In this document: positions 25,921 to 35,721 of the stretch, piece by piece | Layout: every line of letters begins with the position of its first letter | Position numbering within the stretch: the first letter of the stretch is position 1 | Origin: Amorphophallus konjac | Lineage: Eukaryota; Streptophyta; Magnoliopsida; Alismatales; Araceae | Reading direction: 5' to 3' | Assembly: GCA_022559845.1 (NCBI GenBank) | Contig: CM040127.1 | Location: 32,140,708 to 32,204,707 of the forward strand | Length of the DNA stretch: 64,000 bases | Notes under the pieces: model-generated | The model's input: only the letters and a program-made list of their open reading frames with translations | What the model was told of the DNA's origin: nothing | Databases searched by the model: none | Position numbers and translations under genes: made by a program

Positions 25921-27030
25921 TTCTCCGGGCCCCTTCTGAAGTGCCTCGGCCCCGACGAAGCGAGCCAAGCTATTGAGGAGATTCATCAAGGCCTGTGCGG
26001 AGCACATTCAGGAGGTCGGTCGCTGGCCAGAATCCTGCTAAGGCAAGGATACTGGTGGCCGACCCTCCAGCGCGACTGCACGGCTTACGTACAACATTGC
26101 GACCGTTGCCAACGGTTCGACCATTTGGTCCACCAGCCGGCCACGGAACTTGTCACCCTTACCGAGCCCTACCCTTTCGCTCGGTGGGGGATCGACATCC
26201 TTGGGCCATTCCCAATGGCTCAATCCCAGAAGAAGTTCATCATCGTCGCCATCGACTACTTCACCAAGTGGATCGAGGCTGAAGCGACAGCGAGGATCAC
26301 CGAGACAGTCGTCTGGGGTTTCGTATGGAAATCGATCATTTGTCGCTTCGGCGTCCCCCGAGTGATAGTGAGCGATAACGGGCGGCAATTCGACTCTCGA
26401 TACTTCCGAGATAGATGCGCCGATCTAAATATCCGCAACTACTTCACTTCGGTCGCCCACCCTCAGGCCAACGGGCTGGTTGAAAATGCCAACAAGACAA
26501 TCTTGAAAGGCATAAAAACCAGACTCGGCAAGGCTAAGGGTAGCTGGCTCGAGGAACTGCCTAGCGTACTATGGTCGCACCGAACGACCCCCAGAACGGC
26601 AACCGGTGAGACCCCTTTTCAACTGGTATATGGCACCGAAGCCGTCGTTCCATTGGAAATCGCCAATCCGTCTCTCCGAGTGATCAGCTTTGTGCCCGAG
26701 GCGAACGAGCAGAAGCTGCTCGAGAACCTCGACCTGGCAGACGAACTCTGAGAGATCGCGAACGTCCGGGCTACGGAGTACCAGCGCCGCCTCACTCGGT
26801 ACTACAACGCCAGGGTCCGAGGCAGACAATTCCGACCAGGGGACTTCGTCCTCAGAAAGACAGAAGCCTCTCGACCACTAGAGGCGGCGGGCAAGCTATC
26901 CCCCAACTGGGAAGGCCCCTACCGAGTGATCGAGACGCTCGGGAAAGGTGCGTACAGGTTAGCCACAATGGAAGGGGAATCCATTCCCCGGACATGGAAC
27001 GCAACCACACTACGCAGATTTTATTTCTGA
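25921..27030 (+). pseudogene. Integrase region of element F pol
   Basis: This continues in the same frame as the upstream polyprotein after the TAG. It has the H2C2 zinc finger (HQGLCGAHSGG ... CDRCQRF, about 25983-26118), a DDE core (WGIDILGPFP, then VSDNGRQFDS, then NGLVENANKTILKG), and a C-terminal part with FRPGDFVLRK and WEGPYRV. A second in-frame stop, TGA at 26749-26751, lies between the core and the C-terminal domain. The natural end is TGA at 27028-27030. There is no chromodomain, as expected for Tat. Confidence 0.92.
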
Positions 27031-28160
27031 ATACTGTATCAACAAATTGGGTAAAATAAACCCCCTTATCTTTCGCATTCATTCAAGATAACTGTTGGTA
27101 CATCAGAAAGGCAACTGCCAATACATTACATAACAAAAAGCGAAAATCCATCTGGCACCACAGCAAACGGCCATCGCCCGGTCGACCCGGTCTTGACCTT
27201 CTCGCATCCAGCCACTGACTCTGCCTCGCGTAGAAACTGGCTCGGACAAGAGATGGTCGACCCAGTTGGCTCGGGTGGTCCGTGACAAAGATGACAGAGG
27301 GACGGCAAGGAGAAGACCACCTTTCACGCAAGGAAGGCTACCTTCCAAGTTGGCAACAACCTGGAAAAAGGGCACGCCGTGAAGGTCCCCTTTCTTCCAA
27401 ACTGCCAACTCTTTGGAGGCGAACAGAAAGCCAGCAGCCCCCGAAGAGTGAAAGAAATGAAGAACAAAAGAGAGAGAAAGAGGCAGCGCACGGGGGTAAG
27501 GAAGGGACTGGAGCCGCCTCCTCCCCTCCCACGGAGGGGAATGGCGGCCGGCATCCCTAACTCCCCCATCCGCCCTCCATCTCGGCGTCCGCCCGGAAGC
27601 CTCGCCGGAGCCAAGAGGAGGAAAACGACGTGCCCCCCCACGTCGAAGCCCTCTCCCGATCCGCGCGGCGACCGTCGGACCCGCCTCATGCACGCGCGGC
27701 GACCGTGGGACCCGACCGATATTCCAGGACATCTGGAACCGGCCGCTCCCCGTCGTCTGCAGCATCACCTTCTGAAGGGTCCTCCATGTTCCGATCGCGG
27801 TGGCGCAACGCAAAGCGAAGACGAGGGAATAAGAGCAGACCGCCGGCGAAAGTCCTAAGTGTTAAGAGAGAAGGAGCGCCCTTCGGTCCTTTTTATAGGC
27901 CAAGGGAGGCCACGCGCCTTAAAAGACTCCCCCCTCGAAAACACGCTACAGGACCTCCGTGGAAGGTCACCTCGAAATCCCTGCCCCCCGCCCTAGCGGG
28001 ATTCGCGAAGCACCTCGCCTTTCAAAGCATGGTAATACGGAAGGACGCCCGCCAGAAGTCTCCCGAATCGACATGCGAAAACGGCGCAAAAAATATCGGC
28101 ACTTTACAACTGCCACGATACGCCAACCAAATCACAGCAAAGATAGCGATCAAATAAAGT
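27031..28160. other. 3' region of element F downstream of pol
   Basis: About 1.1 kb between the pol stop and the antisense gene. Open frames on both strands have no recognisable domain. On the minus strand a strong TATA motif CCTATAAAAAGG (plus 27886-27897) is followed about 100 nt later by the first ATG. That ATG opens a short acidic frame of about 33 codons, starting MEDPSEGDAADDGE. It might be a second antisense transcript; no protein family is recognised. Confidence 0.4.
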
Positions 28161-28161
28161 A

Positions 28162-28170
28162 AGTTATTTA
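28162..28170 (-). promoter_or_regulatory. Candidate poly(A) signal of the antisense ORF
   Basis: The minus strand reads GTAATAAATAAC, containing AATAAA, about 75 nt downstream of the antisense stop codon. It is short and occurs easily by chance, but the position fits. Confidence 0.4.
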
Positions 28171-28240
28171 TTACCTCCCATAAAAGCCTCGTACAACGAG
28201 GAAGACGGACAAAAAGGGGAAGGGGCAAAATAAAGTTACA

Positions 28241-30688
28241 TCAGGCCTCGGGCCCACTTTGAAGCTCGGGAACCGCAGTAGGGGACGCGTCACCCCCGAT
28301 ACCCTCGGCGACGGCCGGCCCGGACACTGACCTCGCCTGTGCGAGAACTGTCCCGGTCGCGAGCCCTCCCGAGGCTTCCGGAGCCGGTGACCCCGCTGAA
28401 GGCGATTCCCCCGGTTCTTCCCCGGCCGAAGATGAGGAGCTGGAATCTGACTCGTCCGAGTCATAACGTTGGCCGTAAGGAAAGTCACCTCCGGCCAGGT
28501 GCTCATTAGCATAGTCCATCGCTCGGCGATAGCCCTGCTTGAACCCCTTTCGAGCACCCCGGCGGAGAGCTACCTCGTAGTAGGGTAGGGCGGCTGCAAT
28601 CAGATCGGCCGAGTAAGCTTCCGAGCCTTTATAGCGCTCGATCGCCTCCGCCTCGACATGCCCGTCCCGAGCCCGCTCCGCCTCGGCCGCACGCTCTTCC
28701 GCCCTCGCCAGACGCTCCTCCAGCTCGGTCATCCTCCGCTCGGTCTCGGTCATCCGACCCTCCGCCCGGGCTCGGTCCGCCTCGGCCTCAGCACGAAGGC
28801 GCTCCGCGTCCTCCGCCCGATCCTGCAGCTCGGCACGCTCACGCTCCCAGAGGCCGTCCAGCTCGACGTGGCGTTGACGCTCGTCTTCTAGACGCTTGCT
28901 CTTCCTCTCGAGCGATTCTCGGGCCCTTGTCAGCTGCTCGGCCAGTACCTCGGCCTCCCGACGGCTCGACCGCGCCAACTCCCTGAGAGCAAGGAACTCC
29001 CGCCGGAGCCCCTCGTGCTCCCCCTCGAGCCGAGCTAGTTTCCTCTCGCATCCACCGAGGGTCCAGGCGAGCGTCGACCGCTCCGCCTCCGTCTGGGCGT
29101 GCGCCTCTGCCATCACGGCCGCTGTCCGAGCTATAACAAGGCCGCCCTCCATCAGGATGTCAAGGACCCCGGCAGGAGTGCTGCGCTTTTCTCCGCCCCT
29201 CGTCCTATCGGCGATCGACCGGCAGATCCGGTACAGATCACCCGAGACACCAAGCCTGACCAGAGCTTCCGGCAAAGGGGGCCGCTCCACCCTGGGCGCC
29301 CCGTCAGAAGGCCCTGTTGTGGCAGCAGAACTAACTGCCCCGCGCACCACGGTCGGTTGGGGTTGCAACGCCTCCCCGGGCGAACCCCCACCCTCGACCG
29401 GCGCCGCGGGATCAACGGCACCAGAAACTGCCGGCACTTGGGGTTGCGACACACCCCCATCTGCACCGACCGAGCTCTCGGTCCCAGCGCCGGCCACGCC
29501 GGCATCGGCCCCCTCTGTCCCCACAGAGGGGAGAGCCGACCCATCACCTCCCTCTGCGGGGCCCCTGGTCTCCTCGGCCCCCTCTCGCTCGGCAGATGGG
29601 AGAGCCAGCCCAGAAGGGTCGGCCCCATCCTGCCCCCGAGAGGGGAGCGCCGCCGAGCCAGAGTCGCCCCCGACGGCGGTAGGAAGACCGGCTTTCCTGG
29701 CCCTCTTCCTGGCCTTCGCGGCCTCCCGCAGTTTCCCCACTAGGGGATCCTTGCGCTTCAGGCCGGTCGACCGAGAAGTCCCCTCGGGGGCCGCCCCCTA
29801 GCCCTTATCTCGGGCATAAGCGCGACCCACCGAGACATCAGGCTCGTCGGCTACCGAGTCCTCTCCCAGATCGATGACCTCGGCCGCCTCCTCCAGAGGC
29901 TCCCGCCTCACGTCTGCAACAAGAAGAAGCCCCGGTCAGGAGGAGAAAAAAAGGGTTACCACCCCAGAAGAAGAACCTCAAAGAACCGTACCTGACGCCG
30001 TCAACCGCGGGAGAAGACACCGTTCGATGTTCTCCGGTGTCACCAGCTCCTCGGTCGATTGGCGATTCTCCAACAGACGGGCAGCCTGCTGCTCCACGTG
30101 GGGAGGAAACTCCTCCTGGCGAGGGGGCAGATTCGGATGAAAATTGGGCGAGGTCCGGCATCTCCAGATCTCGTCCGTCGCCATCGCCTTCACCCAGAAG
30201 AACTGAGTCTTCCACCCCTTGTGCGAGGAGTCCTTCGCCGCAAGCGAGATGCAGCTCCTATTCCTCCGCGCCTGGATGAAGTAAAAACCTTTTCCCGCCG
30301 ATGGATGCGCCTTCAGCTCAAAGAAGAAGTGGAAAAGGTCCAGAGACGGGAAGATGCCGCGCTGGTGGCACAAAGTCCCGAACGCCGAAAGAAGAAGATA
30401 GGAGTTGGCCACCAACTGGATAGGCGCCAACCGGAAAAAAGTGAGCAACTGCAGCACGAAAGGATCGAAAGGAAGCCGAAATCCACTCTTCCAGGCCAAG
30501 AGGAAGGTGCAAATGTGCCCATTGTGGTCGTCCAGACTCGTCTCGTACGGAGTGGCGGCAGCAAAGCTATAGCGGAGAGGCAGACGGAAATGATGCTCCA
30601 GCCTCCGCACCTCCGCTTCTCCCAACTCGCTACAGTTGGGGACGGGATCGCGCCTCACGGGCACAAGCTCCAGACTCTGATCCGCCAT
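28241..30688 (-). pseudogene. Antisense ORF (aORF) of Tat element F, two exons
   Basis: A minus-strand gene in the pol-LTR interval. Exon 1 (30688-29992) starts at the first in-frame ATG (MADQSLELVPVRR); the frame upstream is open to 30832 but lacks an ATG. A 78-bp intron (29991-29914) has donor CAG/GTACGG and acceptor TTGCAG/A. Exon 2 (29913-28241) keeps the frame, meets one TAG at 29800-29798 and then runs open for about 520 codons to TGA. The first part (FLLAWKSGFRLPFDPFVLQLL, SYLLLSAFGTLC) resembles the plant 'putative gypsy-type transposon' domain (PF04195, from memory). The last part is a long Arg/Glu coiled coil (about 29070-28640) with a Ser-rich acidic tail. The function in the family is unknown. 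Confidence 0.8.
29914..29991 (-). other. Predicted intron of the antisense ORF
   Basis: 78 bp, GT at 29991-29990 and AG at 29915-29914 in minus-strand sense, with a pyrimidine-rich stretch (CTTCTTCTTGTTG) before the acceptor. Removing it joins two long open frames in phase, which is the main evidence. Confidence 0.75.
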
Positions 30689-31105
30689 CGGATCGGGAGA
30701 AGACCCCTCGTACGAGCTTGAAGACTCCGGGGGAGAAGGAAGCTGCCGAACCGCCTCCGCGGTTATCCTCGCCAACACTTCAAACGCCGCCGCAAGGCTC
30801 CGCGTCTCCGCTGTGCTCTCACGGCGCTTCAAGAAGTAAGGAAAGCCTAAAACCCTGGAAGCCTAGAACGATGAACAGCCCCCCCTATAAACCCCTGAGG
30901 GTGGCGGCGCGCCGTTCCGTGCTCCGAGAAAAAGGGGGGCCCCTTCGTTTCAAATCCGTCAGGATCGTCATTACGGGCCTCGGCAACCGCTATAAGCGGC
31001 TACATAACGCCAACGGAATTCCACCCACCTGAGCCACGCCGGTCCAAAGCCTCGAAAAACTACTCATCCGAGCCTCCTTTGGCTCGGGAGTAGGAGGGGG
31101 ACAAG

Positions 31106-31892
31106 TGGAGAGGGGGATTTCCGCAGCCCACCACCAAGGTGGCCCAACAAGGCCTACAAGGTCCAACCGGGCGAGCCCCACCCAAGTGATAGCCCACAGG
31201 GCCCACTTTGGGAGAAAAGCCCAATAAATAAAGACTCGAGGAACCAACTCTCCCCGGCGGCCTTCTAGGCTCGGAGGGCCCGAGACAACGGTCAGGTCGG
31301 ATGGAAGGTCCGGTCTAAAGCCCACTCTCCGACCGAGAGAAAGAGGCTTCAGCCGACCTATCCGACCCCACCTTCGTCGGGCCATGCCTATCGCTCGGAC
31401 ACGAGCTAGCATCCCCGTAGCTCGGTGAGACCGCTTGTTTACCTGCAGGTGCGGCCGTTCAGAGTCCTCCGGCAGCGGGAGAGTCATGGGAGCTGCCGAA
31501 CTCAAAGGGGATAACGCCCCCACGATCCGGCCATGAAAGCCCCTGATGAAGACGTAACTCCCGCAGGGAAGCCCTCAGCTCACCGGACTCTTAAAAGGCG
31601 ATGCACTATTTAAGTAAGGGAGACCCTCCGGAAGATGGTAAGATGAACTAGCCATTCACACACCCTAAGCTCCTGAGCACGATTCGCTTCACCCTTGGTG
31701 GAGAGGATTCTCGCGCATCAGCTCTCTCCTCCCCTCATTATCGCTTCCACCATCGCTCTACTGACTTAGCCATCGGAGGGTTTTCCCCCAGGGAGATCCC
31801 CTGGGCCCTCTGATACGTTTCCCTTCTCTTGCAGATTCATCTTCTGGTGATCCACAGCCCGCTCAGGACTCAGCGCGAGATCCCGCCTCTTC

Positions 31893-31893
<1 letters not shown>
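31106..31893 (+). repeat. 3' LTR of element F
   Basis: 788 bp, matching 20783-21570. It is preceded by a purine tract GGAGTAGGAGGGGGACAAG (31087-31105) and followed by the duplicated TATAT of the microsatellite target. Confidence 0.95.

Positions 31894-31945
<52 letters not shown>
31894..31945. repeat. Microsatellite (AT)n(GT)n, right half of the F target
   Basis: TATATATAT followed by about 22 GT repeats. It directly adjoins the 3' LTR of F and, with 20662-20782, made up the compound microsatellite before insertion. Confidence 0.93.
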
Positions 31946-31947
<2 letters not shown>

Positions 31948-32666
31948 CAGGAGGGGGGTATCAAGGGAATACGACTAAGAGGGAGAGAAGGGAGACAGGA
32001 CAAAGAGAGAGATGGGCGGCGATGAGTGATGGTGTAGCTATCAAGATGGGACCGGGTGAGCTAGCGACATAGGTCTGTGGTGAGGGCAGTCACCTAGACA
32101 TGGCCAGGTTGAGTTGGTGGTGGTGGTGGATAGGGTGGCACTTAGTGGAAGAATGCGATGGAGGTCAACGGTGAGGGTGCTGAGGTGGCGTTCTCCAAGC
32201 GCCAGTGGTGTCATGGGATGCAGGCGGCGCCGCGGCTGGATGCATAGGATGGCAGCCAACATGGTAGTGGCCACTTTACCCGCAGCGAGGGTGAGGGAGG
32301 AGCCGACGTTGCTGGAGATGGCGTCAGTGTGGACACATGCGTTGATGGCAAGGCTACTCGGGTGACTGGAGTCGGGTGACTCCCTCTTGCTACTATAGGT
32401 GATAGAGAGAAGCGGCGGTGATGGCAATCTTTCTGGCTACAATAGATGAGAGGGAAGGGGCAACAGGGGAGGCAACGACAATGGTTTGGGTGGAGCCTAC
32501 AGGGGGTGGTGTTCATTGGCGGAGCTGTTCTTGCTACTACGATCGAGAGGGTGGAAGAGGAAGGGGTGATGGTGGCGTCGAAAGTTGGGCTAGGTGAAGG
32601 GATGCAGTGAGAAAGAAGAAGGAGGTGGCAGGGAGGGCTGGCTCATGGATGGTGGAGGGTGAGAAG
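31946..32666. other. Unassigned G-rich DNA
   Basis: Purine-rich DNA with GGTGGTGGT runs. Frames at 32114-32365 (plus) and 32427-32041 (minus) have no recognisable domain. It is flanked by element F and the copia LTR, and may be old intergenic sequence. Confidence 0.45.
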
Positions 32667-34253
32667 TGTAAGGTTTCGCACAGCACCTACGGGCGACGCA
32701 GCGGATAACAAAAAATTCATTTACCCGATCCCGGTGTTATGGAAAGCTTAATCTGTGCTCTAATCGGTGTTTCTAAGACCCTAATTACGGGTTGCGTGTT
32801 TCACCTTGCCCAGAACGACGCTGTCCGCTAAGTCCGATGCAGAGAAACCGAGCCGCACAACTGTACGGCCTCTAGAGCAGATCCACACGGACCCTTGCGC
32901 AGCGACGGTACCTCCCTGGCGCAACTTTCCCCGACTCTAACACCTTCTGGAGAGAGAGAGAGCAAAGGGGAGAAAGGGGAGAGGCTAATCCTCCTCTTAA
33001 GCTTATGTGCTTGCTTAAGCTTAAGAGGTTGGAAGAAGTGAAAAGCTCGAATGAGCATCACGTAGGTGGCTATATATAGAGTTTAGATTTATTAGAAAAG
33101 GGTTCTAAAAAACCGAAATTGTATATATGTCCTATCCACTATTATACATATGTATTAAGCTCCATTTACACTCCTTTCCAAAAGGAATTAAAAGGAATTA
33201 ATACATACACTTGTATAATAATAATCTGTCACCCAAGAATCCATTGTGTGTGATCCTCTAGGCCCACAGTCACTCTAGTTTAAGGTCCATTAACTTCTAA
33301 TTCTCAATTAGAAGTAAATTAAACGTATTCTTGGCTTCTACTAGAGCCGAACAATAGTTTAATTTATTCCGAACCTTTGATCACGTTGGGTCAAGCAAAT
33401 CCGCGTGATCCTAGAGGACCCCAGGTTTAAACCAGCCTGTCTGGTACCTGTAAGTCCACAGTTACCATATCGATATAATCCCTCGCTCATTCTATGAGTC
33501 TGGTACGATCAAGGGTACGGTTTCTGTCAAACCCCATGATCGTGCCATTTGACTATGACCTCCTTAAAGTGTATGACGTCCATCCTAAACGAACTCATAC
33601 CACCCTGGCCAGGGATTTAACGGAGCGTCAATGTCATGACCCATTAACTGTCTGATATATACCCGACAGTGAGCGATCCCTTCTTGACTATTGATGATCT
33701 TCACACGTATCCTGGAGTGGTTAATGACTCGGCAACTCATGACTTATGGTTAAAGTCACTTAGCTAAGTAATTAAACCATTCCAGTCCTCGTGTAAGATC
33801 CGATCAATGTCTCAGGTCAAAGGACCAACGATGCTACTGTGACCGTTGGATCTTCAGTTGACATTAGGTATAATCAACCATCTGAAGATCCAATAGCGGA
33901 TCAGTTCAGTGCACATCCTTCAAGGATATACACCTACACATATGTGTTGGTGCCCCGCACTAATGACCATGAGACTGGTCACTGACACATCATGTGTACT
34001 GGTTTAATAGGTAATCAAAATCCCCGAGTGATTACCCTCCAACCAGGAACAGTTTAAGGTATGTGTACATGTAAAGTCAATCTCATGTTCGAGATCCCAT
34101 CTCGAGCTGACTTTACAACCACATATCCTAGGGACAACGTAAAGTAACACAATCACATATTTACGCTCAAACACCACTTTATTAATGAATAAGATCGTAC
34201 AACTATTGGGCCTACCCGACCCGAAATTGGCCTGTAGCACACCAACACTAACA
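32667..34253 (-). repeat. 3' LTR of copia element E
   Basis: About 1,587 bp, TGTAAGGTTTCG to CACCAACACTAACA on the plus strand; in element sense it begins TGTTAGTGTTGG and ends CTTACA. The internal edge is set by the polypurine tract next to it. The outer edge is inferred from the TG/CA rule, because no second LTR is available for comparison. A minus-strand TATA box lies at about 33080-33070 (CTATATATAG). Confidence 0.75.
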
Positions 34254-34264
34254 ATCTCCCACTT
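34254..34264 (-). other. Polypurine tract of copia element E
   Basis: The minus strand reads AAGTGGGAGAT directly before the LTR start TGTTAGTG. This is the common copia plus-strand primer form. Confidence 0.85.
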
Positions 34265-34267
34265 GAA

Positions 34268-34798
34268 CTACAGCCAATTGCCCACAACTTTGAGGCCCAT
34301 CTTATCCCGATGACGCTCAAATACAGTCTGTGTCAAAGGCTTAGTCAGTGGATCTGCTATGTTATCTTCTGACGGTACACGCTCTACCATCACATCTCCA
34401 CGATCAACAATCTCCCGAATAAGGTGAAAGCGCCTGAGAATATGCTTTGACCTTTGGTGAGATCTCGGTTCCTTCGCCTGGGTGATGGCCCCATTATTAT
34501 CACAAAATAATGGGATGGGAGCTGATATCTCGGGAACTACGCCAAGTTCCAAGATGAATTTCTTCATCCAGACGGCTTCCTTAGCAGCTTCAGCTGCAGC
34601 AATATATTCTGCCTCCGTCGTCCAGTCTGCAGTCGTGTCTTACTTGGAGCTTCTCCAACTAACTGCCCCTCCATTCAACATGAATACAAATCCAGACATG
34701 GATTTACAGTCATCTGGATCTGACTGGAAACTAGAATCTGTGTAAGCTCTAAGCTGTAGGTCATCTCCTCCATAAAGTAGAAAAAGATCATTAGCCCT
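34268..34798 (-). pseudogene. copia RNase H domain of element E
   Basis: C-terminal pol segment containing WTTEAEYIAAAEAAKEAVWM, then FCDNNGAI and KHILRRFHLIRE, and ending PLTKPLTQTVFERHRDKMGL before a TAG at 34270-34268. These are typical copia RNase H motifs. An in-frame stop lies near 34640, just before the TEAEY motif. Confidence 0.9.
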
Positions 34799-35716
34799 TC
34801 ACAGGTACTTAAGGATACCCTTTACTGCCTTCCAGTGCTCTTCGCCTGGATTTGCCTGATATCTGCTGACAATACTTAAAGCATTGGCAATATCAGGACG
34901 TGTACATAGCATTGCATACATGATTGACCCTATCGCCGAAGCATAGGGTACCTTATTCATGTGTGCGACCTCCTCAAAAGTTTTAGGACTCATCCCCTTG
35001 GATAGGTAAATTCCATGTCTCATGGGAATGAGACCTCTCTTGGAATTTTCCATCCTAAACCTTTTCAGGATAGTGTCTATGTACATGGATTGAGATAATC
35101 CTAGCATCTTTTTAGATCTATCTCGATAGATCCTTATGCCCAGCACATAGGATGCTTCTCCCAAATCCTTCATGGAGAAGGTCTTGGACAACCAAGACTT
35201 AGTTGATGTCAACATCGCTACATCATTCTCAATGAGTAAGATGTCATCAACATAAAGGACCAAGAAGGTCACTGAGCTCCCACTGACCTTCTTGTAAACA
35301 CAGGGTTCATCTTCATTCCGAATGAAGTTGAAAGATTTGACAGCCTCGTCAAATCTTAAGTTCCAACTTCTAGATGCCTGCTTTAATCCATAAATGGACC
35401 TTTGAAGTTTGCATACCTTATTAGGATGTGGCTTGGAGGTGAATCCCTCAGGCTGTACCATGTACACCTCTTCTGACAGGTTTCCATTAAGAAAAGCTAT
35501 CTTCACATCCATTTGCCAGATCTCATAATCTAGGTATGCAGCAATGGCAAGGAGGATTCTGATTGACTTAACCATGGCTACCGGCGAAAACGTCTCGTCA
35601 TAGTCAATGTCTTACCTTTGACGATATCATTTCGCCACTAGTCTAGCCTTGTATGTGTCAACCTGTCCATCTGCACCGATTTTCCTTTTGAAAATCCATT
35701 TGCAGCCGATAGGGAC
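34799..35716 (-). pseudogene. copia reverse transcriptase of element E (main part)
   Basis: From 35575 leftward the frame reads the RT core: WQMDVKIAFLNGNLSEEVYM, SIYGLKQASRSWN, the catalytic YVDDILL, and the SIMYAMLCTRPDIA segment. Upstream, 35716-35576 carries the N-terminal part with a stop in the ETFSPVA region. The domain is cut off from its first residues (47354-47249) by element C. It would copy the RNA into DNA; it is now inactive. Confidence 0.92.
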
Positions 35717-35721
35717 CTTCC

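Noticed and set aside
28896..29801. 301-aa plus-strand frame opposite the antisense ORF
   Set aside because: It is the mirror of a GC-rich coding sequence; the minus-strand reading has a domain, a coiled coil and splice sites.
32041..32516. 128- and 101-aa minus-strand frames
   Set aside because: Low-complexity reading of GGTGG-rich DNA with no recognised family.
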